Origin: GCA-2862585 sp965661345
GTDB taxonomy: Bacteria > Bacteroidota > Bacteroidia > Flavobacteriales > UBA7312
DNA length: 64,000 nucleotides
Direction: 5' to 3'
Assembly: GCA_965661345.1 (NCBI GenBank)
Contig: CBFIDK010000005.1
Coordinates: 1-64,000, forward strand
The notes under the pieces were generated by a model. It saw nothing but the letters and a program-made list of their open reading frames with translations, searched no databases and was not told the origin of the DNA. Of this stretch, positions 52,323-62,219 are shown one piece after another. Numbering within the stretch: the stretch's first letter is position 1; every line of letters starts with the position of its first letter. The translations under genes were made by a program, and so were the position numbers.

Positions 52323-54504
52323 TTTTTTTGAATGTTTTTTGATTATTAACTTCTAAACACACGCTGTATAATCCTTTTGGTAACATCGACCAGTCATATG
52401 TTTTATCAAACAGGTTAACCTTACCAATCTTATCTGTGTATAACGTTTGCCCAAGTGAATTAGTTAAAGTTAACCGAATGTTACTTTCTTTTTCTAAAGA
52501 AGCACTTACGCTAACAACTCCTTCTGTAGGGTTTGGATAAACGTCCATACCTAATAGAATTTCTTCAATAGAGTTACAATCTTCTACTGTAATTGGCACA
52601 GGAACAGGCGTGCAATTAATAGTATCAGCGCCAATTTCCCAGTCGTATAAGTAATAATAATAGGTGGTATAATCATCACCTCCAGAGTTATCTAATCCTC
52701 CCCCATAATATACCGCTTTTTCAATAGAAGCCACTCCATCTAAAACGTATGGATAAGATAAATTTCCATTTGTACCCGTTCGTTTTAATTGAGGATTTTG
52801 ACCACTAAGATTATTTTGATTAACAGTAGCATCTGTACCTATTAGATAGTCTTCCCCAGCAGGCACATCAAAGTTTAAAGTTACAGTTTGGGGTTCGTCA
52901 TCGGCAAAACCAATAAACTCAGTGTGCTCAGCGATAACATCACCGTTTGAATTCATTAAAATAAAGCTTCTATCAGCCGGCTCATCAGTATAAACTTTTA
53001 CGCTTACTAGCGTGAAATCACTCAAAGCATCGAAGGATAAGAAACCAATAGCATCGTCTCCGCCACTGTAATCAGAGTCACCGTTATGCTCTTCAGGACC
53101 CACCTTGTTTTCAGAAAAACTATTTGAAACATAGTAGGTAACACTTTCGCTTAGGTTTTGCGTTGTAAAGGTATTTCCACTACCAACCGCATTCATGTTT
53201 GCGTCGTACCAAGTCACTAAATAATCAGACTCAACAGATAGCTCAGCAGGCTCATTTTTACAAATAACAACCTCATCAACTTCAGGAGTGCTAATACCAT
53301 TAAGCGTTATGTTTCTTGTTGCTGCACATTCTGAATCAGGAGTATTAATAGTTACAGAATAGGCGCCTAAACTGTTCACGGTTATATTTTCTTCAGTAGA
53401 GCCGTTAGACCATAATACGGTAGAGTTTTCAGGAGCGTCAATAGACAGGCTTATTTCATCGCCTTCACAAACCATGCCACCAAAGTTTGAAGTTATGTTT
53501 GGAACGTTTGGCGCTTCAGTTTGCATTGATAAGGTAAATGGAAACCACGTATAATTGTTATCTAGTCTTGCTTCAACCATTACTTGCGGCACCTCTAAAA
53601 CGATAGCGTATTCTCCATTACAAGTTCCTAGCGGGATATTCAAAAACATTCCGTCTAAGTACGAGCCGTACGTATCATTATATCCAGAAGAAATACCTTG
53701 AGATATTGGGCTACAGCCATACGAGCCGCCACCAAGACCATAGTTAGGAAAATCATCTTGACTTAACAAATTACCCTGATTGTAAACGGTTTCTTCGTCT
53801 CTACAACCAGCATTTTCGCTGCTACAATTTCCTAAGTCCATTACACAAAATCCAACTTTAGCGCCATCGCCTACAGTTTCCCACTCTAGAGGGTTATCCA
53901 TATTGTTTGGATCAGGAATTCTTAATGTCATGATTGTCCACTCATCAAAGTGCATGTGTCCATGAGTAGGGTGATACTCCATGGTACCGACCATCTCTTC
54001 GTAGAAAGACATTGATCCATCAGCGTTTTTGTGATAGATTCTTTGCCAAGAAATATGTTTTGGGTTTGTACCGTCAGGACAGGCTTCTGTAGAGATTTCC
54101 CAGTTAGGGTCATATACTGTGAAGGTGTCCGCAACGCCTTCGTTATTGCAAACCATCCACCTGTACCCGTATTGGTCAGCGCCCCTCAAATTTAACGGCC
54201 CAACACCAATATTTGGAGTTCTTGCTGAGATACGAATTCTTCCCATTTCTTGAACTTCAGGGGTAATTTCAAACCAGTTTTCTGGATAGTTTATTTCACC
54301 ACCTTGCAAACCGTCACCAGGAGCATATTCTTGAGAACCATCAATGCCCGTTTGCCAACACACAGTGATATCAGGTAGTAAATCGCAGTCGTTTTGCTCT
54401 GAGTCAGCACATTCACACTCGATAGAATTCTCCAGCGTACACTGAGCGTTGCTTAATCCGAACGAAAAAAAGCCGACAATAAAAAAAAGACCTATTTTTT
54501 TCAT
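52309..54504 (-). CDS. Lysyl-oxidase-like secreted protein with T9SS type A sorting domain
   Basis: 731 aa. Signal peptide (FFIVGFFSFGLSNA). Residues 60-325 carry lysyl-oxidase-family features: NIGVGPLNLRG, the copper-site motif HPTHGHMHFDEWTIM, KVGFCVMDLGNCS, then YGCSPISQGISSGY and EVPQVMVEARLDNNY. Ig/PKD-like modules follow (SVTINTPDSECAATRNI, YYVSNSF). The end (VYPNPTEGVVSVSASL ... KGLYSVCLEV) is a type A sorting domain. LOX enzymes oxidise lysine side chains using copper and a tyrosine-derived quinone; activity here is inferred. First gene of a pair with the propeller protein. Confidence 0.82.
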   Translation of the reverse strand: MKKIGLFFIVGFFSFGLSNAQCTLENSIECECADSEQNDCDLLPDITVCWQTGIDGSQEYAPGDGLQGGEINYPENWFEITPEVQEMGRIRISARTPNIGVGPLNLRGADQYGYRWMVCNNEGVADTFTVYDPNWEISTEACPDGTNPKHISWQRIYHKNADGSMSFYEEMVGTMEYHPTHGHMHFDEWTIMTLRIPDPNNMDNPLEWETVGDGAKVGFCVMDLGNCSSENAGCRDEETVYNQGNLLSQDDFPNYGLGGGSYGCSPISQGISSGYNDTYGSYLDGMFLNIPLGTCNGEYAIVLEVPQVMVEARLDNNYTWFPFTLSMQTEAPNVPNITSNFGGMVCEGDEISLSIDAPENSTVLWSNGSTEENITVNSLGAYSVTINTPDSECAATRNITLNGISTPEVDEVVICKNEPAELSVESDYLVTWYDANMNAVGSGNTFTTQNLSESVTYYVSNSFSENKVGPEEHNGDSDYSGGDDAIGFLSFDALSDFTLVSVKVYTDEPADRSFILMNSNGDVIAEHTEFIGFADDEPQTVTLNFDVPAGEDYLIGTDATVNQNNLSGQNPQLKRTGTNGNLSYPYVLDGVASIEKAVYYGGGLDNSGGDDYTTYYYYLYDWEIGADTINCTPVPVPITVEDCNSIEEILLGMDVYPNPTEGVVSVSASLEKESNIRLTLTNSLGQTLYTDKIGKVNLFDKTYDWSMLPKGLYSVCLEVNNQKTFKKIVLQ

Positions 54505-54535
54505 AAACGAGGGTTGTTTGAGGTTTAGTAAGGTA

Positions 54536-54543
54536 CAAAAATA
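54536..54543 (-). promoter_or_regulatory. -7 promoter box for the lysyl-oxidase-like gene
   Basis: Minus-strand TATTTTTG, 31 bases before the ATG at 54504. Confidence 0.55.
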
Positions 54544-54590
54544 CCAAAAAATCTAACACTACAACACCCTACTTATACGAGACCTATGTG

Positions 54591-55370
54591 CTAATTGTTC
54601 TGTGCGCCTTGAGAAATCCATAGAAGTATGGTTTCTATCTCAAATGGAGTGAGCGTTGAATTTGGCGGCATAACGTATTCTACATTGCCATCAGAAACAA
54701 GTCTGTAAAGGTAACTTTCTTCGGGCTGAATGGTATTTATGTAAGGTACGCCGCCGTCGTTATTGCTAATGCCATTAATAAGTTCATTGTAGGCCATATC
54801 TGCTGGAACAAGTCGCATCTGCCCACCGTCATCGTTGTGGCAAGGCATACAACTCCCTTCTCCATTGTTGTAAAATATAGGTTCGTAAATATCATTTTTA
54901 AAGCTAACCATAGGTGCTTCGGCATTTATATCCAATAATTGATAATAATCTCTGTATTCTCTAAGGTAATCCCCGTTCAAAATAGAAGATTCCAAAACTA
55001 ATAAAGAGTCTGTTTTGGCAACAATTTTTAATCTTACAGTATCGCCACCAAATAAAAACAACGAGTCCCCTTCAACAGCAAAAGCGCCCTCTGTAAAACC
55101 TAAAAACGCCTCACCTTTATTTTGTTCTAAAAACGTCAGCCTAAAATTGTTGTTTTCGTAGCTTAATGTTAGAGTATCAGGAGACGATATGCCGTAAGTA
55201 GTAGTTTGTTGGTTAAGCTCAACACCCCCTTGATATAGGGTGTAAACCAAAGAGTCTTTTTTCCAATATTCAACAGGGTAAACAATAGGTGCAACCTCTA
55301 CTATTCGGTCTTTGGTACACGCTACAAACAATAACGCTACACTAAAAAGAAATAAAAAATAATTTTTCAT
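54591..55370 (-). CDS. Monoheme cytochrome c-type lipoprotein
   Basis: 259 aa from the ATG at 55370; upstream frame codons overlap the preceding gene. Lipoprotein signal with lipobox ending VACTKD (C18). The middle is beta-rich and unrecognised (residues 25-150). A C-terminal heme domain has CMPCHND (CxxCH) and an axial methionine candidate in YVMPPNSTL before the closing helix. Probably a periplasmic electron carrier anchored to a membrane. Third gene in a run with cytochrome c and a DUF5777 barrel. Confidence 0.85.
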   Translation of the reverse strand: MKNYFLFLFSVALLFVACTKDRIVEVAPIVYPVEYWKKDSLVYTLYQGGVELNQQTTTYGISSPDTLTLSYENNNFRLTFLEQNKGEAFLGFTEGAFAVEGDSLFLFGGDTVRLKIVAKTDSLLVLESSILNGDYLREYRDYYQLLDINAEAPMVSFKNDIYEPIFYNNGEGSCMPCHNDDGGQMRLVPADMAYNELINGISNNDGGVPYINTIQPEESYLYRLVSDGNVEYVMPPNSTLTPFEIETILLWISQGAQNN

Positions 55371-55381
55371 ACTATCAGTTG

Positions 55382-56248
55382 TTAAAACCACCAAACCCTT
55401 CTAATATTAAAACCTAAAACAAACTCATTGGGACTATTAAAAAAATCATAAGGCTCTGAGGTATATATATTTGCTTCTCGTAAATAATAGCTATTGCTCA
55501 TAAACACCTGGAAAACATGTCCAGCGGTACCAAATTCAAAACCCAATGAAAACGGATTGTTCAGGGCTGACTCGGAGCGGTTGTTAAGTTTGTGTGCATA
55601 TTCGAAAAGAATGGCGCTACCAAAAGAATATTGAAACCTGCCGCTAAAGGGTAAAACAAATGTAAAATGGTCTTCATCCAAACCCAAAACAACGTTTTTA
55701 TACACCAGAGTTGGACTTAGCTGTAGGGATATTTTATCACTAAATTGTCTTGATAAAATTAACTCTGTGGTATAAGTAAGCCTGTGAGAAAACTTATTTT
55801 CATAAGGCGTAATACTATCGCCAAAAAAGGCGTTTGGACCATAGTTTTTGTCTTCCTCCGTATTAATTCCAGTATTATTAAATACAGCGACGCTAAGCGG
55901 TGTGGTGCCGTCCTTGGTTTGTCTAAAAAGCACGTACTTTCCTTCTAAGTCAATCGTTTTTCCAATTTTTGTTCTACCCACACCTACATAAGCCCTGTCG
56001 CTTAATTTGTAAGACAACGAAAAACGAATATTAGCAGGGCTATCAAAACCCAAAAAGTCTTTATAAATCCTATCGTCAAGACCAATTTTTCCAAAGCGAT
56101 GCATTATGGTAAAATCAAAACCCTCAGGAATAACAGCTGTTTGGGCGTTGATAAGCTGTTTGTTTTTAAAGGCATTTACATATTCTTTTTCTTGTGCATT
56201 TAAGCCAAGAAAACAAACCAATAAACCAAGCAGAGTAAAACGTCTCAT
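55382..56248 (-). CDS. DUF5777-like outer-membrane beta-barrel protein
   Basis: 288 aa. Signal peptide (FTLLGLLVCFLGLNAQ), then alternating beta-strand pattern throughout, ending in an aromatic residue (VWWF) as outer-membrane barrels do. IPEGFDFTIMHRFGKIG near residue 42 and FLGFDSPANIRFSLSYKLSDRAYVGVGR match the DUF5777 family, which often travels with cytochrome c and YceI-type genes in Bacteroidota. Flanked on both sides by heme proteins with 4-12-base gaps. Confidence 0.82.
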   Translation of the reverse strand: MRRFTLLGLLVCFLGLNAQEKEYVNAFKNKQLINAQTAVIPEGFDFTIMHRFGKIGLDDRIYKDFLGFDSPANIRFSLSYKLSDRAYVGVGRTKIGKTIDLEGKYVLFRQTKDGTTPLSVAVFNNTGINTEEDKNYGPNAFFGDSITPYENKFSHRLTYTTELILSRQFSDKISLQLSPTLVYKNVVLGLDEDHFTFVLPFSGRFQYSFGSAILFEYAHKLNNRSESALNNPFSLGFEFGTAGHVFQVFMSNSYYLREANIYTSEPYDFFNSPNEFVLGFNIRRVWWF

Positions 56249-56252
56249 TTTT

Positions 56253-56633
56253 CTAATTTAAAGTCCTAATATAATTGATTAACTGCCAACGCTTTTCTTT
56301 ATCTAGCGAGTGTTTATACGGAACCATCATCCCTTTACCATTAGAAAGTTTCCAGAATAGTTCGCCATCAGTTTGCTTTTGAACCTTTTCGTCAGCAAAA
56401 CTTATTGGTTTTGGTTTTAAACCCGCCCCAGCTGGGCCGTCTCCCAAACCGTTTTTACCATGACAGGTCCAACAAAGTTTAGCGTATAGCTGTTGACCTT
56501 TTTGCGCCGCGATAGTATTGCCATCATAGGGATTTATTATCTCTTTTGATTCCTCGGGAGCCACCCAACGGTCTTGAGCGCGCCCAACATTGGCAGCAAA
56601 CAACAAGATAAGTATAGCAACAAAGACTCTCAT
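56253..56633 (-). CDS. Cytochrome c
   Basis: 126 aa with a signal peptide (VFVAILILLFAANVGRAQ). The heme site is CWTCHG (C54, C57, H58), and the axial methionine is likely in GKGMMVPYKH. Class I cytochrome c fold with the closing helix WQLINYIRTL. First gene of the three-gene cytochrome/DUF5777 operon. Confidence 0.92.
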   Translation of the reverse strand: MRVFVAILILLFAANVGRAQDRWVAPEESKEIINPYDGNTIAAQKGQQLYAKLCWTCHGKNGLGDGPAGAGLKPKPISFADEKVQKQTDGELFWKLSNGKGMMVPYKHSLDKEKRWQLINYIRTLN

Positions 56634-56650
56634 AAGTTAAGGTTAAGGTA

Positions 56651-56658
56651 CAAAAATA
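56651..56658 (-). promoter_or_regulatory. -7 promoter box for the cytochrome operon
   Basis: Minus-strand TATTTTTG, 17 bases before the cytochrome c ATG at 56633. Confidence 0.55.
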
Positions 56659-56670
56659 GGGACTAAAATC

Positions 56671-58215
56671 CTATAAATCGAATTTAATCCCCTGTGCTAG
56701 AGGAAGCTCATCCGAATAATTTATAGTGTTAGTTTGACGGCGCATGTAAATTTTCCAAGCATCTGACCCAGACTCTCTACCGCCGCCAGTTTCTTTTTCG
56801 CCACCAAAAGCACCACCAATTTCAGCACCAGAAGTTCCAATGTTTACATTAGCAATGCCACAATCGGAACCGGCATAAGACAAGAACTTTTCTGCGTCTT
56901 TTATCGTTGAGGTCATAATAGAAGAGGACAAACCTTGAGGAACATCGTTTTGTATTTCTATGGCATTTTCAACCTCCCCTTTATATTTTATTAGATAAAG
57001 AATAGGGGCAAAAGTTTCGTGCTGTACGATATCAAAACTATTTTTAGCTTCTACAATAGCAGGCTTAACATAACAACCGCTTTCGTATTCTCCACCCTTT
57101 AACACGCCACCTTCTACCAAAATCTTACCACCTTCTTTAATAGCATCTTCTAGCGCAGATAAATACATATTAACTGCGTCTTTGTCGATTAGTGGGCCAA
57201 CGTGATTATTTTCATCAAGCGGATTTCCAATTTTGATTTGCTCATAAGCACCAACAACAGCGTCTTTTACCTTATCATAAACAGATTCGTGTATGATTAG
57301 CCTACGTGTTGATGTACACCTTTGTCCACATGTTCCCACCGCACCAAACACGGCGCCAGGAACTACAATTTTTAGATCTGCAGTTGGTGTAATTATGATG
57401 GCGTTGTTTCCACCAAGCTCTAACAAGGATTTTCCAAAACGTTCAGCCACTCGTGAGCCTACGATTTTACCCATTCTAGATGAGCCAGTAGCAGAAATAA
57501 GCGGCATTCTTTTATCAGAAGTCATCATCTCACCCACTTTGTAGTCTCCTGTTACGATACAAGAAATACCTTCTGGTAAGTCATTAGCCTCTAATACCTC
57601 AGCAATTAAGTTTTGGCAGGCAACTGAGCAAAGCGGTGTTTTTTCTGAACCTTTCCACACGCATACATCGCCACATATCCAAGCCAAAGCGGTGTTCCAA
57701 CACCAAACAGCCACAGGGAAGTTAAAGGCAGAAATAATTCCAACAACGCCTAGCGGGTGATACTGCTCATACATTCTATGATTTGGACGCTCTGAGTGCA
57801 TCGTAAGGCCGTGAAGCTGTCGCGAAAGACCAACAGCAAAATCACATATATCAATCATTTCTTGCACCTCTCCTAATCCCTCTTGATAGGACTTGCCCAT
57901 TTCATAAGAAACTAATTTACCAAGCGCTTCTTTGTGGTTTCTTAACTTGTCGCCAAACTGACGCACAACATCACCTCTTTTAGGAGCAGGAAGAGTACGC
58001 CAAAATTTAAAAGCAGAAGTAGCGGCTTCCATTACTTTTTCATAATCACCTTCAGTGCTACACTTTACTTTTCCGATTAACTTTCCAGTTACAGGCGAAA
58101 AGGATTCAATGATTTCTCCATTAGAGAAACAGTCTTTTCCTGTTGAACTACCGTTATTAATTTTTTCTAGCCCTAGCTCTTTTAAAGCGTTGTTAATTCC
58201 AAAATTACCACCCAT
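56671..58215 (-). CDS. ALDH7-family aldehyde dehydrogenase (aminoadipate-semialdehyde dehydrogenase-like)
   Basis: 514 aa. NAD-binding and catalytic segments are all present: FNFPVAVWCWNTALAW, SATGSSRMGKIVG, the catalytic E in LELGGNNAI and the catalytic cysteine in GTCGQRCTSTRRL. GQRCTSTRR and the overall sequence fit ALDH7 (antiquitin), which oxidises alpha-aminoadipate semialdehyde in lysine breakdown. Close relatives can have other aldehyde substrates. It follows rseP by 21 bases on the same strand. Confidence 0.92.
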   Translation of the reverse strand: MGGNFGINNALKELGLEKINNGSSTGKDCFSNGEIIESFSPVTGKLIGKVKCSTEGDYEKVMEAATSAFKFWRTLPAPKRGDVVRQFGDKLRNHKEALGKLVSYEMGKSYQEGLGEVQEMIDICDFAVGLSRQLHGLTMHSERPNHRMYEQYHPLGVVGIISAFNFPVAVWCWNTALAWICGDVCVWKGSEKTPLCSVACQNLIAEVLEANDLPEGISCIVTGDYKVGEMMTSDKRMPLISATGSSRMGKIVGSRVAERFGKSLLELGGNNAIIITPTADLKIVVPGAVFGAVGTCGQRCTSTRRLIIHESVYDKVKDAVVGAYEQIKIGNPLDENNHVGPLIDKDAVNMYLSALEDAIKEGGKILVEGGVLKGGEYESGCYVKPAIVEAKNSFDIVQHETFAPILYLIKYKGEVENAIEIQNDVPQGLSSSIMTSTIKDAEKFLSYAGSDCGIANVNIGTSGAEIGGAFGGEKETGGGRESGSDAWKIYMRRQTNTINYSDELPLAQGIKFDL

Positions 58216-58236
58216 AAATTCTTATTGTTTTGTTAG

Positions 58237-59562
58237 TTAAGATAGAAGTTTAAATATATCGTTTCCGTTGGCGTAAAGAACCAAGCCTAATAGCAATATT
58301 ATACCCACCGTTTGAGCGTACTCCATTACTTTTTCATTTGGTTGACGTCCTGTTAATACTTCATAAAGAAGAAAAACGACATGCCCCCCATCTAATGCAG
58401 GAATTGGCAGTAAATTAAGCACCGCCAACATTATTGATAAAAAAGCGGTAAGGCTCCAAAAGCGTTGCCAATCCCAAACCGGGGGAAAAATACTTCCTAT
58501 AGAAATAAAACCACCCACAGACTCAGGAGACTGTTTTATTAGTTTAAACTGCTTGAGGTAGTTAACAATCTCATCGCCAGTTTTTGTTAGCGCAGCAGGA
58601 ATAACACTTATCACATTGTATTGTTCTTTTTCAAACTTATATAATGAAGAAAATGGACGTAGCTGAACACCCATTACCCCCTCTTCAAGGAAAACATCAA
58701 AAGAAATTTCTTCACCCCTTCTGTCAACCAAAACCGTAGCGGTGTCGCCTTTCAACGTTGGAGTGTATTCCATAACGTCACCGGCATACCCCATATCATT
58801 ATTGTTGATTTTAAGGATTTTATCGCCCACCCTTGCTCCAGCGGACTTCATTACAGAGGTTTCAGAAAAACCATCAATAATAAACGGGATGTTAGGGGTA
58901 AATAGTTTTGTTTTTGCCAACACTTGGTTTTTTACTTCTTCAGTAAAGGGGACGTCTATTTTATTTCCATTTCGCAATACGGTTACTACTTTTGCGTCGT
59001 CTAAAATTAATCGCTCAATAATCTCAGGATGAAGCGATCCGTTTTCAACAGCAAATCGACTCACGACATTATTGTCAATAGAATATATCATGTCGCCCTC
59101 TTGAAAACCAGCCGCTAAAGCCAATGAGTCGCAATGAATTCCGTAGGTTGCTTTTTCGCTTGAAAGGTATTTCTCTCCCCAAATGACTAGGCTAAAAGAA
59201 TATATTACAAAAGCAAGGATTACGTTTACGGTAACACCACCCAGCATAATAATTAACCTTTGCCAAGCGGGTTTTGAACGAAACTCCCAGGGCTGAGGAT
59301 CCTTTTTCATTTGCTCTGTATCCATGGACTCGTCAATCATTCCAGAGATTTTTACATACCCACCGAGAGGAAGCCAACCGACACCATACTCCGTGTCACC
59401 AACTTTCTTTTTGAACAACGAAAACCAAGGGTCAAAAAACAGGTAAAATTTTTCTACTCGTGTTTTAAATAGCTTTGCGGGAATAAAGTGACCCAACTCA
59501 TGTAAAACCACCAGAATTGATAAGCTTAAAAGTAATTGGCCAGCTTTAATTAATATTTCCAT
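58237..59562 (-). CDS. rseP: RIP metalloprotease RseP (site-2 protease)
   Basis: 441 aa, inner-membrane intramembrane protease. HELGH (H21, E22, H25) is in the first helix and NLLPIPALDGGHVVF near the C-terminus gives the third metal ligand. Two PDZ-like regions lie between, about 130-210 and 215-285. It follows dxr with no gap, a widespread bacterial order. Target anti-sigma factors are not in the window. Confidence 0.95.
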   Translation of the reverse strand: MEILIKAGQLLLSLSILVVLHELGHFIPAKLFKTRVEKFYLFFDPWFSLFKKKVGDTEYGVGWLPLGGYVKISGMIDESMDTEQMKKDPQPWEFRSKPAWQRLIIMLGGVTVNVILAFVIYSFSLVIWGEKYLSSEKATYGIHCDSLALAAGFQEGDMIYSIDNNVVSRFAVENGSLHPEIIERLILDDAKVVTVLRNGNKIDVPFTEEVKNQVLAKTKLFTPNIPFIIDGFSETSVMKSAGARVGDKILKINNNDMGYAGDVMEYTPTLKGDTATVLVDRRGEEISFDVFLEEGVMGVQLRPFSSLYKFEKEQYNVISVIPAALTKTGDEIVNYLKQFKLIKQSPESVGGFISIGSIFPPVWDWQRFWSLTAFLSIMLAVLNLLPIPALDGGHVVFLLYEVLTGRQPNEKVMEYAQTVGIILLLGLVLYANGNDIFKLLS

Positions 59563-60723
59563 TTATTTGATTATTTTATTTGCTAACATTCGGCTTTCCT
59601 CGTTTGATGACACAAAATCGTCGTATGTGGGATTGGCCACAAAAGTACTCTTTTCCATACAACTATCAATGATATCAGACATTTCTAAAAAGCCAATTTT
59701 TTCTTTTAAAAAGGCATCCACCACAACCTCGTTGGCAGCATTTAAAACACAAGCCATGTTGCCACCTTTCGACATAGCCCTATAAGCCAATGACAGGTTT
59801 CTAAAGGTTTCTAGGTCGGGCTTTTCAAACGTTAAGCTGGGGTACTCCATGAAATCGAAACGAGGAAAATTAGACTTTATTCTTTGCGGATAACCCAAGG
59901 CGTATTGAATGGGCAACTTCATGTCTGGCAAACCCATTTGAGCCTTCATTGAGCCGTCTTCAAATTGAACGATTGAATGAATAATTGACTGTGGATGAAC
60001 AATAACATCAATCTGTTCTTTTTTAAGCCCAAACAACCATTTTGCCTCTATTACTTCAAGGCCTTTATTCATTAAGCTGGCAGAATCAATGGTAATTTTT
60101 GCACCCATATCCCAGTTGGGGTGTTTTAAGGCTTGTTGTTTGCTTACGTTAATAAGCTCGTCTTTCTTCCACCCTCTAAAAGGACCGCCAGATGCGGTGA
60201 GGTATATTTTTTCAATTGGGTTGTGAAACTCTCCGACCAAACACTGAAAAATTGCCGAATGTTCCGAATCCACCGGATAAATATTTACACCGTTTTCTTT
60301 AGCCAGTTCGGTTATCAAAGAGCCCGCCACAACCAAAGTTTCTTTGTTTGCAAGGGCAATGCTTTTCTTGGCTTTTATTGCGTTTATGGTTGGTTTAAGG
60401 CCAGAATACCCCACTAGCGCAGTTAAAACCACGTCTATTGTATCCATTTCAACAACCTGACTCAACGACTCTTTTCCAGCATATACTTTAATGTCGGCGC
60501 TATTCAAGGCGTTTTTTACCTCATCGTATTTGCTTTCGTTAGCAATTACAACCGCGTTTGGCTTGTATTGCAAGGCTTGCTGAATCAGCAGCTCACTATT
60601 TGAGTTGGCGGTGAGCACCTCAACCACAAACAAGTCTTTGTTAGCCTCTATTACGTCAAGAGCTTGTGTTCCAATTGAGCCCGTCGAGCCCAATATAGCT
60701 AGGTGTTTTCTAGTGTTTTCCAT
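59563..60723 (-). CDS. dxr: 1-deoxy-D-xylulose 5-phosphate reductoisomerase
   Basis: 386 aa from the ATG at 60723. Makes MEP in non-mevalonate isoprenoid synthesis. NADPH loop ILGSTGSIGTQALDV; metal and substrate segments PVDSEHSAIFQC, TASGGPFRGW and KITIDSASLMNKGLE are complete. Stop and the rseP start are adjacent, so the two are cotranscribed. Confidence 0.96.
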   Translation of the reverse strand: MENTRKHLAILGSTGSIGTQALDVIEANKDLFVVEVLTANSNSELLIQQALQYKPNAVVIANESKYDEVKNALNSADIKVYAGKESLSQVVEMDTIDVVLTALVGYSGLKPTINAIKAKKSIALANKETLVVAGSLITELAKENGVNIYPVDSEHSAIFQCLVGEFHNPIEKIYLTASGGPFRGWKKDELINVSKQQALKHPNWDMGAKITIDSASLMNKGLEVIEAKWLFGLKKEQIDVIVHPQSIIHSIVQFEDGSMKAQMGLPDMKLPIQYALGYPQRIKSNFPRFDFMEYPSLTFEKPDLETFRNLSLAYRAMSKGGNMACVLNAANEVVVDAFLKEKIGFLEMSDIIDSCMEKSTFVANPTYDDFVSSNEESRMLANKIIK

Positions 60724-60725
60724 TT

Positions 60726-62216
60726 TCAAAAATTGGTTAAGCCGTCTGCAAGTTTACGATTATTTGACAAACGAGGAGGTTTGTTTTGACCACCTAATTT
60801 ACCGATTGACTTCATGTAGTTGTAAAACCCGCCGCTACTAACTTTGTTTATTACAAGGGGCCTCAATACGTTTCCTTTTATCAAGTCATCATAATAACTG
60901 TTTTGTGAGCACATAAAACCGTCAAGACTCTTGCTAAAAGCCTCAAGGCTATTGGGTTCAGACCTAAACTCAATAAACCACTCATGATAGGGCAATCCTT
61001 CAGTGGGATTTACTTGTGGCGCCACATGAAATTCTTTTATTATTACTTCGGGGTACGACTCCAGAGTTTGTTGAACAGCCTTTTCAACCTCTTCTCCAAT
61101 AACATGTTCACCAAAAGCCGAGGTAAAATGTTTTATTCGTCCACTTACCACTACTCGATAAGGTTTGGTTGACACAAACCTTAGGGTGTCACCAATATTA
61201 TAACCCCACAAGCCGGCGTTAGTGTTTAAAATAACAACATAATTTTTCCCAAGCTCTACATCTTTAAGGGATATTCGTTTTCTGTTTTCATCAAAAAACT
61301 GATCGGCCTCAATAAACTCAAAAAAGATACCGTGATTAACACATAAAAGTAAGCCCTCTTCTTTCTGGCTGTCTTGATAAGCAATAAAACCTTCCGAAGA
61401 CGGATATGTTTCAACACTTGGCAATGCTTTTCCTGTTAACTCCAAGAACCTATTTTTATATGGCTTGAAATTAACACCGCCAAAAACAAACAAACTATAG
61501 TTGGGGAAAACCTCTGAAATGGTTTTGCTTGTCCTCTTGTTAATTTTTTCAAAATACATTTGAACCCAAGGCGGAATACCGCTAATTAGACTCATGGGCT
61601 TATTGATGGTTTCATCAACAATAGCGTCAATCTTTTTTTCCCAATCTTCAATGCAGTTGGTTTTAAAAGAAGGAAGGTTGTTTAATTTAAGGTACCAAGG
61701 CAGGTGATGGGCAACAATTCCAGAAAGCCGACCAGTAGGAATACCGTTCACATAATCCAAATGCGGACTTCCTTGAATAAAAATAGTTTTACCTTTTAAA
61801 AAAGATGTGTCTTTGGTTTCGTTGATGTAAGACAGCAGCGCCTCGCGCGCCCCCTTTAAATGAAAGGGCATAGATGATTTGGAGATAGGGATATACTTTG
61901 TCCCTGATGTTGTGCCAGAGGTTTTTGTAAAGTACAGTGGTTTGCCTTTCCACAATACATTTTGTTCGCCACCAATTACCCTTTCAATATAAGGTTTTAA
62001 GGCCTCATAGTCCCTTACTGGAACGTGCTTTTTATAGTCGTCATACGATTGTATTTTATCAAAAGAATGATCTTGTCCAAAAGCAGTATTTTGAGCCGAC
62101 CTTACCAATTCTTTAAATATCCTTTCTTGGAAAATTAATGGGTTGTTAATCCATTTTTTATTCCTTTTTACAATCCAATTAGAATAAGGAAGACTTAAAA
62201 AAGACAGTAAACTCAT
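60726..62216 (-). CDS. GH3-superfamily acyl-adenylating protein
   Basis: 496 aa. The P-loop-like FTKTSGTTSGTKYIPIS and later YPSSEGFIAY and LWGYNIGDTLRF are the three ATP/AMP-binding motifs of GH3-type acid-amido synthetases, related to firefly-luciferase-type adenylating enzymes. In plants GH3 conjugates auxin or jasmonate to amino acids; the bacterial substrate is unknown. It sits between the M23 peptidase and dxr with 2-3-base gaps, a common Bacteroidota arrangement. Confidence 0.9.
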   Translation of the reverse strand: MSLLSFLSLPYSNWIVKRNKKWINNPLIFQERIFKELVRSAQNTAFGQDHSFDKIQSYDDYKKHVPVRDYEALKPYIERVIGGEQNVLWKGKPLYFTKTSGTTSGTKYIPISKSSMPFHLKGAREALLSYINETKDTSFLKGKTIFIQGSPHLDYVNGIPTGRLSGIVAHHLPWYLKLNNLPSFKTNCIEDWEKKIDAIVDETINKPMSLISGIPPWVQMYFEKINKRTSKTISEVFPNYSLFVFGGVNFKPYKNRFLELTGKALPSVETYPSSEGFIAYQDSQKEEGLLLCVNHGIFFEFIEADQFFDENRKRISLKDVELGKNYVVILNTNAGLWGYNIGDTLRFVSTKPYRVVVSGRIKHFTSAFGEHVIGEEVEKAVQQTLESYPEVIIKEFHVAPQVNPTEGLPYHEWFIEFRSEPNSLEAFSKSLDGFMCSQNSYYDDLIKGNVLRPLVINKVSSGGFYNYMKSIGKLGGQNKPPRLSNNRKLADGLTNF

Positions 62217-62219
62217 CGG

